From: Bizionia argentinensis JUB59
GTDB taxonomy: Bacteria > Bacteroidota > Bacteroidia > Flavobacteriales > Flavobacteriaceae
Assembly (NCBI RefSeq): GCF_000224335.1
Contig: NZ_AFXZ01000067.1
Location: 1-64,000, forward strand
Direction: 5' to 3'
DNA length: 64,000 nucleotides
Position 1 is the first letter of the stretch; every line of letters starts with the position of its first letter. The notes beneath the pieces were generated by a model. That model did not search any database and had not been told where the DNA came from. It saw nothing but the letters and a program-made list of their open reading frames with translations. A program made the position numbers and the translations under genes. Below are positions 20,002 to 27,888 of this stretch, one piece after another.

Positions 20002-23000
20002 ATGAGAAACTTACTATATACAATTGTGTTAATTTTATTGCCTAACCTTGTTTTAGCACAGACCAATTCAGAGAATTACATTAAAAATATCACTTATAAA
20101 GTAGAGACTGTAAATGGAAAACATAAAGCGGGGACAACGACAAATTTGGATCCCAAGGACGTCATAACAGGTGTTACTTATTACAGTGGTCTTGGCCGGC
20201 CAAAACAAAGCATCGTAAAACAAGCAGGAGGAGGTAAAGAAGATATAATAACGCCCATAGTTTATGATAATCTTGGACGCCAAGTAAAAAACTACCTGCC
20301 TATGGCAAGAAGTAATTCTTCTTTAAACTATGAGGCCCAAAATAATCAGTTTTTTACTAATTTAGAAGCCTATTATGTAAATACGTTTCCTGAAGATTTA
20401 AATATGTCCTCTCCCAATCCTTACAGCGAAACAGTATTTGAAGCCTCTCCACTTAATAGAGTATTGGAACAAGCATCACCAGGAAAAGACTGGGCCGTAA
20501 ACTCGAGCAATACAATAAAATTTGTGTATCAAACTAATGCCTTTGTTTCAGGAAACCCCAACAATGTTAGGCAGTTTTCAGTAACGCACCCCAGTAATAA
20601 TACAGAAAAAACCCAATTGGCTTTTCAAGATTATTATCCAGCAGGTCAGCTTTATAAGACGATTACAAAAGATGAAAACTGGAAGCTTAATCAGCAGCAT
20701 GAAAAGGATCACACCACAGAAGAATTTAAAAACAAACAAGGTCAAGTTATTTTAAAACGAACTTATGATAAGAATAAGCTGCATGATACTTATTATGTTT
20801 ATGATGACTTCGGGAATTTAACCTATGTTATGCCTCCAGAAGCTTCTAGTCAAATTACAAATTCGGGAGCAATATCTTCTACAGTATTAGATGAACTATG
20901 CTATGTTTATCATTACGACCACAGGAACCGCCTTATAGAAAAGAAAATACCAGGAAAAGGTTGGGAATTCATTGTTTATGATACATTAGATAGACCCGTT
21001 TTAACCCAAGACGCTAATTTAAGGATTCAAAATGATTGGCTCTTTACAAAATATGATGTTCATGGAAGAGTTGTTTATACAGGTAAATACCATTTTGTTC
21101 CTCCTGGGTCTGAACAAAATAGTGGCCGAAAGAAATTGCAAGAAATAATAACTGCGCAAGGTGCAAATAATCATGAAGTTCGAGCGCAAAAAACTATAGA
21201 CGGCGTCGTACTTAATCATTCCAATAATATTGTTCCGAAAGATAATATTGAAATCTATACTATTAGTTATTACGATACATATCCTTCGGATATTACAGGA
21301 GCGAGTTCAGGAGGTGAGTTTAATAACCCCAACTCGGTCATCATAAATGGTAAGACAGTTCAGACAGTTACAAACACCAAAACATTACCTACTGGAAACA
21401 GAGTTAGGGTTTTGGGGACTGAAAAATGGATAACCACCGCTAGTTATTTTGATGATAAGGCTAGACCAATTTATGCTGTAAGTATTAATAATTACTTAAA
21501 TACTTTGGACGCCATTATTGTAGCTTACGATTTTGTTGGGAATGTTCTAGAAACCAAAAACACACATAAAAAAACGAATCAGCCTACCATTATAACCATC
21601 AATAAGTTTAGCTATGACCATGCAGGAAGATTGTTAACTGAAAAACAAAAAATTAATAATACGCCAGAGGAATTAATAACTAAAAATGCGTATGATGAGT
21701 TGGGACAGTTGATTGCAAAAAATGTGGGAGGTGTTGAGGCGGCTCCTTTGCAGGTTGTTAATTATACTTACAATATAAGAGGCTGGCTTAAACAGATTAA
21801 TGATGTTGACGCACTTGGCGCCGATTTATTTGGTTTTGGAATAAATTATAACACATCAGATTATGGTGCTCAAAAATTGTTTAATGGCAATATAAGTGAA
21901 ACGGTATGGAAAACAAAAAGTATAACAACTATTCCTAATGGGAGTCATTCAAGAGTAGAGACGGAGCTAAAAAGAGCATATGCTTATGGTTACGATGCTC
22001 TTAATAGAATTAAGTCTGGAGCCTATTTAGAAGAAAATACTCAAGCTAATAATCGCGACGGACTCTATAATCTAAAAGGGGTGGATTATGATAAAAACGG
22101 AAATATAATAGAATTGAGTCGCAGTGGGTCTGATGATTTAGGTAATAAATTATTGCAAATGGATGCATTAACCTATAGTTATAAAGGAAACCAATTAACA
22201 GGTGTTACAGAGCTAGGTAACAAGCAATATGGTTTTAGTGAAAGAACTACTGCGCAAACCATTGATTATGTGTATGACGGAAATGGCAATATGATAAAAG
22301 ATAGAAATAAAGATATTTATCAAATTAATTATAATCATTTAAACCTCCCTACTTATATTTATTTTGATTTTAACAATAATGGCTTAAAAGATTCTGAAAA
22401 TGGCATAACATACATATATGATGCTACAGGTAATAAACTGGAAAAGCTGGTGCTTGATAATAATGAGCCAACAAGAACAAAATATGCAGGGAACTTTATC
22501 TATGAAGAAAAAGCTAATGATGAGGAATTAAAATTCTTTAGTCATTCAGAAGGTTATGTGGAACCAAATAATTTAGGAAATTTTGATTATATTTACCAAT
22601 ACAAAGACCACTTGGGGAACATCAGATTGAGTTATAAAAATACTGGTTCAGTCTCTACTAAAGTATTAGAAATTGTAGAAGAAAATAATTATTATCCTTT
22701 TGGACTGAAACATAAAGGGTATAATGGTTTTAAATCTTCTACGAATATTGCACTTAAAAGAAAGTTTGGAGGAAAGGAGTATCAGGATGAATTAGGATTA
22801 GGTTGGTATGATGTATCTGCGAGGAATTATGACCCTGCTTTAGGAAGATGGATGAACTTAGATCCATTGGCAGAAAAAATGCGTAGACATAGTCCATACA
22901 ACTATGCTTTTAATAATCCAATTTATTTTGTTGATCCAGATGGTATGGCACCATTGGCAAATGATTGTTGTGGAGGATGGAATCCCGTATCAGGAATTGG

Positions 23001-23580
23001 GGATGGTATTGCTAGAGCTTTTGAATCTGCTTCAAATAAAGTCATTAGCTTTTTAGGATTAGATAAAATAGAACCTGTTTTAGAAGCTTCAGGAGATGCT
23101 ACACTTGGGCTTCAGGCTGGATTTAATATCAAAGCAGGAGCTGTAGGAGTAGATGTAGATGTAAATGCTATAAATTTTGAATTAGTTTCTGGTCAAGCAG
23201 ATTTAACAGACCCTTTAAGTCCGGATTCGTATACAGGAGACCATATAGGTAAAAATGGAGATGCCAAATTTTCTCATAGTATTGGAGCAACAGCAGATGT
23301 GGTTGGTTATCCTGTGGTAGGTGGAGACATATCAGCAACATATCGTTCAGAAGGAGACGCAACTGTTGATGGAGGTCTTTACTTTGTAGCGCCATTAACA
23401 AAAACGAAATCGAGGTCTGGAGGAAGTAACACTAGTAGTATGAATGTGCCCAATGGTCCTTCTTCTGATGCAAAAACAGGAAAGCAAGATAATTTTTACG
23501 GTGTAAATATTGGAGCAGGTGCAACTTTAGGATTAGGACTTAATGTGAACTTAAAAATTGGAATAAATGTCAATGATTAA
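20002..23580 (+). CDS. Rhs/YD-repeat protein 2 with glycine-rich C-terminal tip
   Basis: This is a 1192-residue paralogue of Rhs1. I chose ATG 20002, which gives a standard signal peptide (MRNLLYTIVLILLPNLVLAQ) six bases after the partner stop. YD repeats run to about residue 980 and end with [20 protein letters not shown] and PYNYAFNNPIYFVDPDG. The tip (about 982-1192) differs completely from Rhs1. It has a Cys-Cys pair (NDCCGG) and then Gly/Val-rich repeats (GVDVDVNAINFEL, YGVNIGAGATLGLGLNVN) resembling membrane-active or beta-structured segments. I see no nuclease or peptidase motif. The next gene overlaps the 3' end, as an immunity gene might. Rhs identity is certain; the tip's activity is unknown. 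Confidence 0.88.
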   Translation: MRNLLYTIVLILLPNLVLAQTNSENYIKNITYKVETVNGKHKAGTTTNLDPKDVITGVTYYSGLGRPKQSIVKQAGGGKEDIITPIVYDNLGRQVKNYLPMARSNSSLNYEAQNNQFFTNLEAYYVNTFPEDLNMSSPNPYSETVFEASPLNRVLEQASPGKDWAVNSSNTIKFVYQTNAFVSGNPNNVRQFSVTHPSNNTEKTQLAFQDYYPAGQLYKTITKDENWKLNQQHEKDHTTEEFKNKQGQVILKRTYDKNKLHDTYYVYDDFGNLTYVMPPEASSQITNSGAISSTVLDELCYVYHYDHRNRLIEKKIPGKGWEFIVYDTLDRPVLTQDANLRIQNDWLFTKYDVHGRVVYTGKYHFVPPGSEQNSGRKKLQEIITAQGANNHEVRAQKTIDGVVLNHSNNIVPKDNIEIYTISYYDTYPSDITGASSGGEFNNPNSVIINGKTVQTVTNTKTLPTGNRVRVLGTEKWITTASYFDDKARPIYAVSINNYLNTLDAIIVAYDFVGNVLETKNTHKKTNQPTIITINKFSYDHAGRLLTEKQKINNTPEELITKNAYDELGQLIAKNVGGVEAAPLQVVNYTYNIRGWLKQINDVDALGADLFGFGINYNTSDYGAQKLFNGNISETVWKTKSITTIPNGSHSRVETELKRAYAYGYDALNRIKSGAYLEENTQANNRDGLYNLKGVDYDKNGNIIELSRSGSDDLGNKLLQMDALTYSYKGNQLTGVTELGNKQYGFSERTTAQTIDYVYDGNGNMIKDRNKDIYQINYNHLNLPTYIYFDFNNNGLKDSENGITYIYDATGNKLEKLVLDNNEPTRTKYAGNFIYEEKANDEELKFFSHSEGYVEPNNLGNFDYIYQYKDHLGNIRLSYKNTGSVSTKVLEIVEENNYYPFGLKHKGYNGFKSSTNIALKRKFGGKEYQDELGLGWYDVSARNYDPALGRWMNLDPLAEKMRRHSPYNYAFNNPIYFVDPDGMAPLANDCCGGWNPVSGIGDGIARAFESASNKVISFLGLDKIEPVLEASGDATLGLQAGFNIKAGAVGVDVDVNAINFELVSGQADLTDPLSPDSYTGDHIGKNGDAKFSHSIGATADVVGYPVVGGDISATYRSEGDATVDGGLYFVAPLTKTKSRSGGSNTSSMNVPNGPSSDAKTGKQDNFYGVNIGAGATLGLGLNVNLKIGINVND
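20200..21060. repeat. Large inverted repeat, copy 2 (within Rhs2)
   Basis: This is the partner of 4990-5870. The two coding stretches share long runs of identical bases, with a few substitutions and a short deletion around the codons for NPNNVRQFS. The near absence of silent differences points to recent duplication or gene conversion. I set the limits by eye. Confidence 0.8.
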
Positions 23581-24376
23581 AAAATATATTTTATTTGTAG
23601 TTGTTATAACTATAATCTCTTGTAAATATGAATCAAAACAAGACAAATTGAACAATCTAAATAAAAATTGTGATATAAAAGAAGATCATTATACTAATGG
23701 TAATATCAAATTGAGAGCAGAATTAGAAGAAGGAATAGAACACGGAGTTTATTTTAAGTTCCATAAAAATCAAGCAGTAGAAGAATCTGGTGTTAAAATC
23801 AAAGGAAAGAAAAATGGTCTATGGAAATACTACGATTCTTTTGGTAAGATAAAATCAGTAAAACATTTTTACAACGATAGTTTGGTTTACAATTTGGATA
23901 CTAGCGATTTTGAGTACCGCTCAAAAAAAATAGATGATGTTTTACAAGTAGAAACACCTAAAAAATGGACAATAATTAAAGATATTCAAAACCCTGTTTT
24001 ACTAGCTTTAAAGAAAGAATGTGAAAAAGATATTTCTTTCTGTCCTAATTTAACGATTACGTATGAATTACCTATCAATACAAGTGAAATTGAAACTTAC
24101 TTGAAGAAGAATGATGATGTTTTAAAATCAAGTCTAGATAATTATAAAGTGCTTAAAAAGCGGGAATACGTTTTTGAGGGTAATAAATACTTTGAGAAAG
24201 TTTATACTGGAAGTTCTCAAGGCGTAAATATTGGAGGAATTACTACGTGGGTTTTTAATAATAAAAGAACCTATATAATAACAGGTCTTGCATTAAATGA
24301 GAAAGAAAATTCTTTCCTTAAATATGAAGGATTATTTAAAGATATTATTAATAAAATCAAGCTTAAAAAAAAATGA
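23573..24376 (+). CDS. Lipoprotein with YwqK/MORN-like repeats; candidate immunity/accessory protein of Rhs module 2
   Basis: I chose ATG 23573; an ATG two codons earlier (23567) is also possible. Both overlap the end of Rhs2 (stop 23580), implying coupled translation. The signal ends in a lipobox (VITIISC). Residues about 40-100 hold MORN/YwqK-type repeats (HYTNGNIKLRAELEEGIEHG, KGKKNGLWKYYDSFGKIK). The C-terminal half (TPKKWTIIKDI...YEGLFKDIINKIKL) looks like a PsbP/DUF1795-type fold. YwqK proteins are antitoxins of the YwqJK deaminase pair in Bacillus, and MORN lipoproteins often flank Bacteroidota polymorphic toxins. Its job as immunity protein to the Rhs2 tip is inferred from this and from position. 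Confidence 0.75.
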   Translation: MIKKYILFVVVITIISCKYESKQDKLNNLNKNCDIKEDHYTNGNIKLRAELEEGIEHGVYFKFHKNQAVEESGVKIKGKKNGLWKYYDSFGKIKSVKHFYNDSLVYNLDTSDFEYRSKKIDDVLQVETPKKWTIIKDIQNPVLLALKKECEKDISFCPNLTITYELPINTSEIETYLKKNDDVLKSSLDNYKVLKKREYVFEGNKYFEKVYTGSSQGVNIGGITTWVFNNKRTYIITGLALNEKENSFLKYEGLFKDIINKIKLKKK

Positions 24377-24378
24377 CC

Positions 24379-24570
24379 TTATTTTTCTAGCAGTTTTTTT
24401 CCTTTAGTGACCCAAAGAATAGGACCAATAAATCCTATCATCACAATAAGTATCCAGGTTGTTTTTGAGCCATTGAACTGTTTTGTTAATATAAAATAAA
24501 TGGCTCTAAAAGTTGTAAATACTGACCAAAAAGCAATAATTAGAAATAGTATTATTAAAATAGGCTTCAT
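24379..24570 (-). CDS. Small membrane protein, PLDc_N-like
   Basis: The 63-residue protein has two membrane helices (IILFLIIAFWSVFTTFRAIYF and TTWILIVMIGFIGPILWVT). The second ends with the W..IGPILW..KGKK pattern of the PLDc_N two-helix module, found alone in many small bacterial membrane proteins. It begins six bases after the stop of the XRE gene on the same strand, so the two form an operon. It is convergent with the MORN lipoprotein, whose stop lies two bases away, leaving no room for a separate terminator. Its function is unknown. It may belong to the regulator unit at the right edge of the Rhs region. Confidence 0.75.
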   Translation of the reverse strand: MKPILIILFLIIAFWSVFTTFRAIYFILTKQFNGSKTTWILIVMIGFIGPILWVTKGKKLLEK

Positions 24571-24576
24571 AACTTT

Positions 24577-24906
24577 TTAAGAATAAGCTTTTTTAGTTTT
24601 AAAATCACGAATAAGCGCATCTAATAAAATATAGATGTGCTTTTTGTTTTCATTAGATAATTTAGAAATATCTTCAACGCGTTTTAAAGTATCAGTATCA
24701 AGCTCTAAATCTGTATTACCAAAAAGGAAATCCAAACTAACTGTTAAAGCGTTAGCAATTTTGGTAGCCATCTCAATAGTTGGCTTTACTTCATCACGCT
24801 CATATCTTCCATAAGCATCGCCATTAATGTTGATGATTTTACCAACATCAGCTTGGGACATCTTACGTCTTTTTCTAACAATCGTTAAACGTTCACCAAA
24901 GGTCAT
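24577..24906 (-). CDS. XRE-family (Cro/CI-type) transcriptional regulator
   Basis: This is a 109-residue regulator with an N-terminal helix-turn-helix (FGERLTIVRKRRKMSQADVG, then GRYERDEVKPTIEMATKIA) and a C-terminal helix. It is paralogous to the protein at 823, and the broken copy at 25568-25855 resembles it. It is divergent from the truncated helicase gene at 25051, giving a mirror image of the left-end arrangement. The 144-bp gap holds a perfect 14-bp palindrome at 25017-25030, a likely operator. It probably represses itself with the downstream small membrane protein, and the divergent gene. Confidence 0.9.
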   Translation of the reverse strand: MTFGERLTIVRKRRKMSQADVGKIININGDAYGRYERDEVKPTIEMATKIANALTVSLDFLFGNTDLELDTDTLKRVEDISKLSNENKKHIYILLDALIRDFKTKKAYS

Positions 24907-25016
24907 AAATGTATGTTTTAATATAGTATTATCTAATAAAGGTCAAATATACAAACAATATTTGTAGGATAAAATTAAGATATGTTTGGTTGTTTCATCA
25001 AGATATTATAGTTTTT

Positions 25017-25030
25017 CTACATATATGTAG
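25017..25030. promoter_or_regulatory. Perfect 14-bp palindrome, candidate XRE operator
   Basis: CTACATATATGTAG is its own reverse complement. It lies 21 bases before the start codon of the helicase-like fragment and in the shared region upstream of the divergent XRE gene. Binding by the 24577-24906 protein is inferred. Confidence 0.45.
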
Positions 25031-25050
25031 GAATAAAATATTTTTAAAAA

Positions 25051-25566
25051 ATGTTAGATACATCAAACCCAAACAGCTACGAGTACACTACCAAGAATTT
25101 AGAAATCCAAATTTTAGGCGGAATCAAGGCGAATAAATTAGAAAGTCTGCGAGTAACAATAAGCATACAGAAACCAAAAGAACATAATATTTTAAGGCAC
25201 AATATTGATTTATATAATGATAATCAAATAGAAAAATTTACTCGAAAGATTGCAGAACGTTTAGAAATAGGAACAAGCGTAGCACGTATAACATTACAGG
25301 AACTTACCAAAGAATTAGAGAACTACCGGTTTTTATTGATTGAACAATACGAGAAACAACACCAACCCTATTTTAAAGAACTCACAGGAACAGAACTGCG
25401 AGTCGCAGAGACATTTTTAAAAAAGCCTAATATATTACAGCGTACTAATGAACTTATTGGAAAGTCTGGAGTAATCGGAGAAGAACACAACAGGCAAACA
25501 ATGTTTTTAATCTTCACGTCTCGCAAAACAAATAATCCATTGCATTGTGTCAGTATAGGAGGATAA
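25051..25566 (+). pseudogene. Truncated mobile-element primase/helicase-type protein
   Basis: The 171-codon frame starts MLDTSNPNSYEYTTKNLEIQ and parallels the gene at 1-669 over nearly its whole length (shared ERLEIGTSVAR, NNPLHC). In the left copy the segment after NNPLHC is ISLASSGVGKTH, the Walker A loop. Here the frame diverges at that point and stops after VSIGG. The product therefore lacks the nucleotide-binding site and everything beyond it. Three bases later the stop of the broken XRE gene begins on the other strand, so a rearrangement junction lies at 25556-25570. The remaining DNA is similar but not identical to the left copy, so the two are old paralogues, not a fresh duplication. 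Confidence 0.8.
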
Positions 25567-25567
25567 G

Positions 25568-25855
25568 TTACTTGCCCTCAGTGTTTAAACCTTGCAGGTT
25601 ATTAATAATGTTTATAACACTTTCATTGAGTTTCAAATCAGATAATCCAGTTAAATAATCTAAAGATACTTCCAAAGCTTTAGCAATTTTAAATGCAGTC
25701 TCAATAGATGACTTTACTTCGTCACGTTTATAACGTCCAATTAAGGGGCATTTATGCCCATCTGTTTAGCAAGATCATCTTGAGATTTCTTCTTCTTCTT
25801 CTTCTTCTTCTTCTTCTTCTTTTACGAGTGCTTAAAAGCCTTTACCAAACAACAT
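25568..25855 (-). pseudogene. Broken XRE-family regulator with GAA expansion
   Basis: Reading the minus strand from ATG 25855 gives MLFGKG, then a frameshift and stop. Other frames recover a Lys-rich run, SQDDLAKQMGINAP, a second break, then IGRYKRDEVKSSIETAFKIA and LEVSLDYLTGLSDLKLNES down to the stop at 25568. Together these form a recognisable Cro/CI regulator like the one at 24577 with at least two frame breaks. A normal gene would have only a short Lys/Arg stretch before SQDDLA; here it is an 11-unit GAA tract. The gene is not expected to make a working protein. Confidence 0.8.
25787..25819. repeat. Trinucleotide microsatellite, (TTC)11
   Basis: There are eleven uninterrupted TTC units on the plus strand, GAA on the minus. 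They lie inside the broken XRE gene where related proteins carry a few basic residues. This suggests expansion by slipped-strand replication after the gene was inactivated. Confidence 0.9.
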
Positions 25856-25987
25856 AAGTTCTGTTTGGGTAGTTCAAAAAATTAAAAAGATTATAATCGT
25901 GATGAGTAGTATAATAGACAATATCAGCAAGAGTATTTAAACTTTGTTTTTGGAAAACTATACACTGTTTTTAAATCACTAATTCCC

Positions 25988-26016
25988 TTGATAACAGTAT
26001 GAAATTTATATATTTA
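25988..26016 (+). promoter_or_regulatory. Candidate promoter of the plus-strand secretion cluster
   Basis: A TTG at 25988-25990 and TATATTTA at 26009-26016 are separated by 18 bases. This is close to the Bacteroidota -33/-7 promoter pattern (TTG, about 19 bases, TAnnTTTG). The start codon of the first gene follows 18 bases later. No coding sequence is visible between the broken XRE gene and this promoter (25856-25987). Confidence 0.5.
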
Positions 26017-26033
26017 CATAAACGCTAGTGCTC

Positions 26034-26768
26034 ATGAAAAAAACTTCTTTATTCGTTTTATTTTTAACTATTTTATCTACAGGTTGTAAATCTTTAACTG
26101 TACAGCAGAAACAATATACAACAACCATTCAAAAAGTGGTTTTAGGGAGTGTGGGGCAAGATGAAAATTATATTCTAAAAAAAACGTATTCTAGCTTAGC
26201 AGTACCAGATTATAATAAACCTATAAAAGTGTCTGCTACGCCTATTTTGTTTAACAAGACATCTTTAAAACGTTTTAAAAATGCACAAAAGCTTCAAGCT
26301 AAAGAGGTGCAAGTTAATTATATAGATTCTTTAATGTTAAAGCCTAAATTCTTGAACCTCCAAACGGTAGATGATGTAGCGCTAATAGCTTTGTTAAATA
26401 ACAACACAAATGCTGATATTAAAAATTATTTAATTAATAAAAATAACGCACATATTGTTACGAGCATCTCAATAGCTTTTAATGAAAACACCATGCAAGA
26501 TATACTAAAAGCAGAAGAGGTGTTTTTAGAATCAGCCGGCCTGAAGTCCATAGCGCTTAATTTATACAATAATAAAGCACTGGTTAAAAGTATTCATTTT
26601 AATGAGGGTGTCGTGTTTGCTTATCGGGTTTCCCAATTTTGCTGGAAAGAAAACAGCAAACATCAATTAGAAATTGTCAATTTAATAGAAGGCATTACTA
26701 GCTGTGCAAAAAAAACATATAAATCAGCCAAGCGTGCCAAAAAAGAAATTAATTATTATAAATTGTAA
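26034..26768 (+). CDS. Lipoprotein of unknown function, first gene of the plus secretion cluster
   Basis: I chose ATG 26034 because it gives a clean lipoprotein signal (KKTSLFVLFLTILSTGC). A GTG two codons earlier is less likely. The mature protein has about 225 residues, rich in Lys and Asn, with no motif I recognise. A mid-protein region (SIAFNENTMQDILKAEEVFL) looks amphipathic and two cysteines occur late (QFCWKE, TSCAKK). It begins the operon that encodes the GspC-like, GspK-like, minor pseudopilin and GspF proteins and ends three bases before the next gene. An outer-membrane lipoprotein here could assist the secretin, as pilotins do, but sequence does not show this. Confidence 0.75.
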   Translation: MKKTSLFVLFLTILSTGCKSLTVQQKQYTTTIQKVVLGSVGQDENYILKKTYSSLAVPDYNKPIKVSATPILFNKTSLKRFKNAQKLQAKEVQVNYIDSLMLKPKFLNLQTVDDVALIALLNNNTNADIKNYLINKNNAHIVTSISIAFNENTMQDILKAEEVFLESAGLKSIALNLYNNKALVKSIHFNEGVVFAYRVSQFCWKENSKHQLEIVNLIEGITSCAKKTYKSAKRAKKEINYYKL

Positions 26769-26771
26769 ATA

Positions 26772-27431
26772 ATGAAAAAAGGACTTTATCTTATTATAGT
26801 CTTAGTAGCATTTAATTGCTCTGAAATTATTGAAGTGGAAAACATTTCAAATAATACTATTAGTATTTTAGCGCCCACAGATACGTCTGTTTTAACGGAA
26901 GCAAATGTGCAGTTTTCTTGGAATCTTGTCGAAGATGCAGAGCGTTATAAACTTCAAATTGCAACGCCAAATTTCCAGAACACTTTAGCCATAAAAGAAG
27001 ATACTATCATAACGGCCACGAGTTTTTCAAAATCATTAAATTCCGGAAATTATGAGTGGCGTGTTCGCGCTGAAAATTCAGATTATCATACCAAATATGC
27101 AACACAGGGATTTAGCGTGTTAGAAAGTGATGCTGTTAACATTTCTAATGAAGATATTATTTTATTGGCTCCTGCAAATTCAATTATTTTTAATACAACA
27201 GATACCATTAATTTTTCTTGGGAAACTATTTTAAATGCAGAAAATTACACCATACAAATTGCCACACCTAATTTTGCAAATGCTCTAGAAATTATTGAAA
27301 ATGAAACAGTAAACACAACTAGTTTTTCTATTTCAAATATGGATGCTCAAGGATATGAGTGGCGTGTAAAAGCACGGAATTTAGAGTACGAAACTGCATA
27401 TACCATTCAAAGTTTTACAGTTGAAGAATAA
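26772..27431 (+). CDS. Lipoprotein with two fibronectin III-like repeats
   Basis: The 219-residue protein has a short signal ending in LVAFNC, a lipobox-like sequence. The mature part has two clearly homologous repeats of about 90 residues. The first runs from ILAPTDTSVL to TKYATQGFSV, the second from LLAPANSIIF to TAYTIQSFTV. Each contains FSW, a YKLQIATPNF/YTIQIATPNF core and YEWRV, a fibronectin type III-like pattern for surface adhesion or structural spacing. Its last codons overlap the TTG start of the GspC-like gene. In this operon it could sit at the outer membrane as a component or substrate contact. Domain order is clear; function is inferred. Confidence 0.8.
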   Translation: MKKGLYLIIVLVAFNCSEIIEVENISNNTISILAPTDTSVLTEANVQFSWNLVEDAERYKLQIATPNFQNTLAIKEDTIITATSFSKSLNSGNYEWRVRAENSDYHTKYATQGFSVLESDAVNISNEDIILLAPANSIIFNTTDTINFSWETILNAENYTIQIATPNFANALEIIENETVNTTSFSISNMDAQGYEWRVKARNLEYETAYTIQSFTVEE

Positions 27432-27888
27432 AACAAAAACATATGTGCTATTAATGGCTGTATTAGCTATATGGGGAACCATTGGCTATAAATTTATGAA
27501 TGGATTAAGTCCTAGTCTTCCTGAAATAAAATCTCAAGACTTTACTGCTTCTTTTACTCCAAAGGCGAATGTAGAAATAGATACCTTCTCTATACAAAAT
27601 TTAGAGAGAGATCCCTTTTTGGGGACCTTGCAAAGCAAACAAAGAAAATCGTTTAAAAATACTACGCAATCAACTCCAAACGCCACTGATAACAGCCCTA
27701 AAATTACTTATAGTGGGATGGTTAAGAAACAAAATTCTTCAAATAGCGTATTCGTTATCAATATCAATGAAAATCAGTATTTGTTAAAAAAAGGGCAAAA
27801 AGTTGATAGCGTAAAGCTTATTAGAGGAAATGATAAAGAAATTAGTGTTCGTTATAAAAACACGACACAAACCATAAAACGTCATTAA
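27421..27888 (+). CDS. GspC/PilP-like periplasmic linker protein
   Basis: The 155-residue protein has one N-terminal membrane helix (YVLLMAVLAIWGTIGYKF). A proline-rich linker follows, then LERDPFLG, a motif like the RDPF of PilP/GspC relatives. The small C-terminal beta domain (ITYSGMVKKQNSSNSVFVIN...YLLKKGQKVDSVKLIRGNDK) has the homology-region pattern that binds the secretin. The start at 27421 is TTG, overlapping the previous gene by 11 bases. The first ATG (27454) would cut into the membrane helix. It ends in TAATG, sharing a base with the next start codon. It would join the inner-membrane platform to GspD. Confidence 0.75.
   Translation: MKNKTKTYVLLMAVLAIWGTIGYKFMNGLSPSLPEIKSQDFTASFTPKANVEIDTFSIQNLERDPFLGTLQSKQRKSFKNTTQSTPNATDNSPKITYSGMVKKQNSSNSVFVININENQYLLKKGQKVDSVKLIRGNDKEISVRYKNTTQTIKRH

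Noticed and set aside
25787-25819. TTC run considered as a CRISPR or phase-variation tract
   Set aside because: There is no spacer-repeat structure. Changes by three bases do not switch a reading frame, and the gene is already broken elsewhere.
1-25855. Calling exact ends and attachment sites of an integrative element
   Set aside because: No integrase, tRNA target or flanking direct repeat is visible in the window, so limits cannot be placed.
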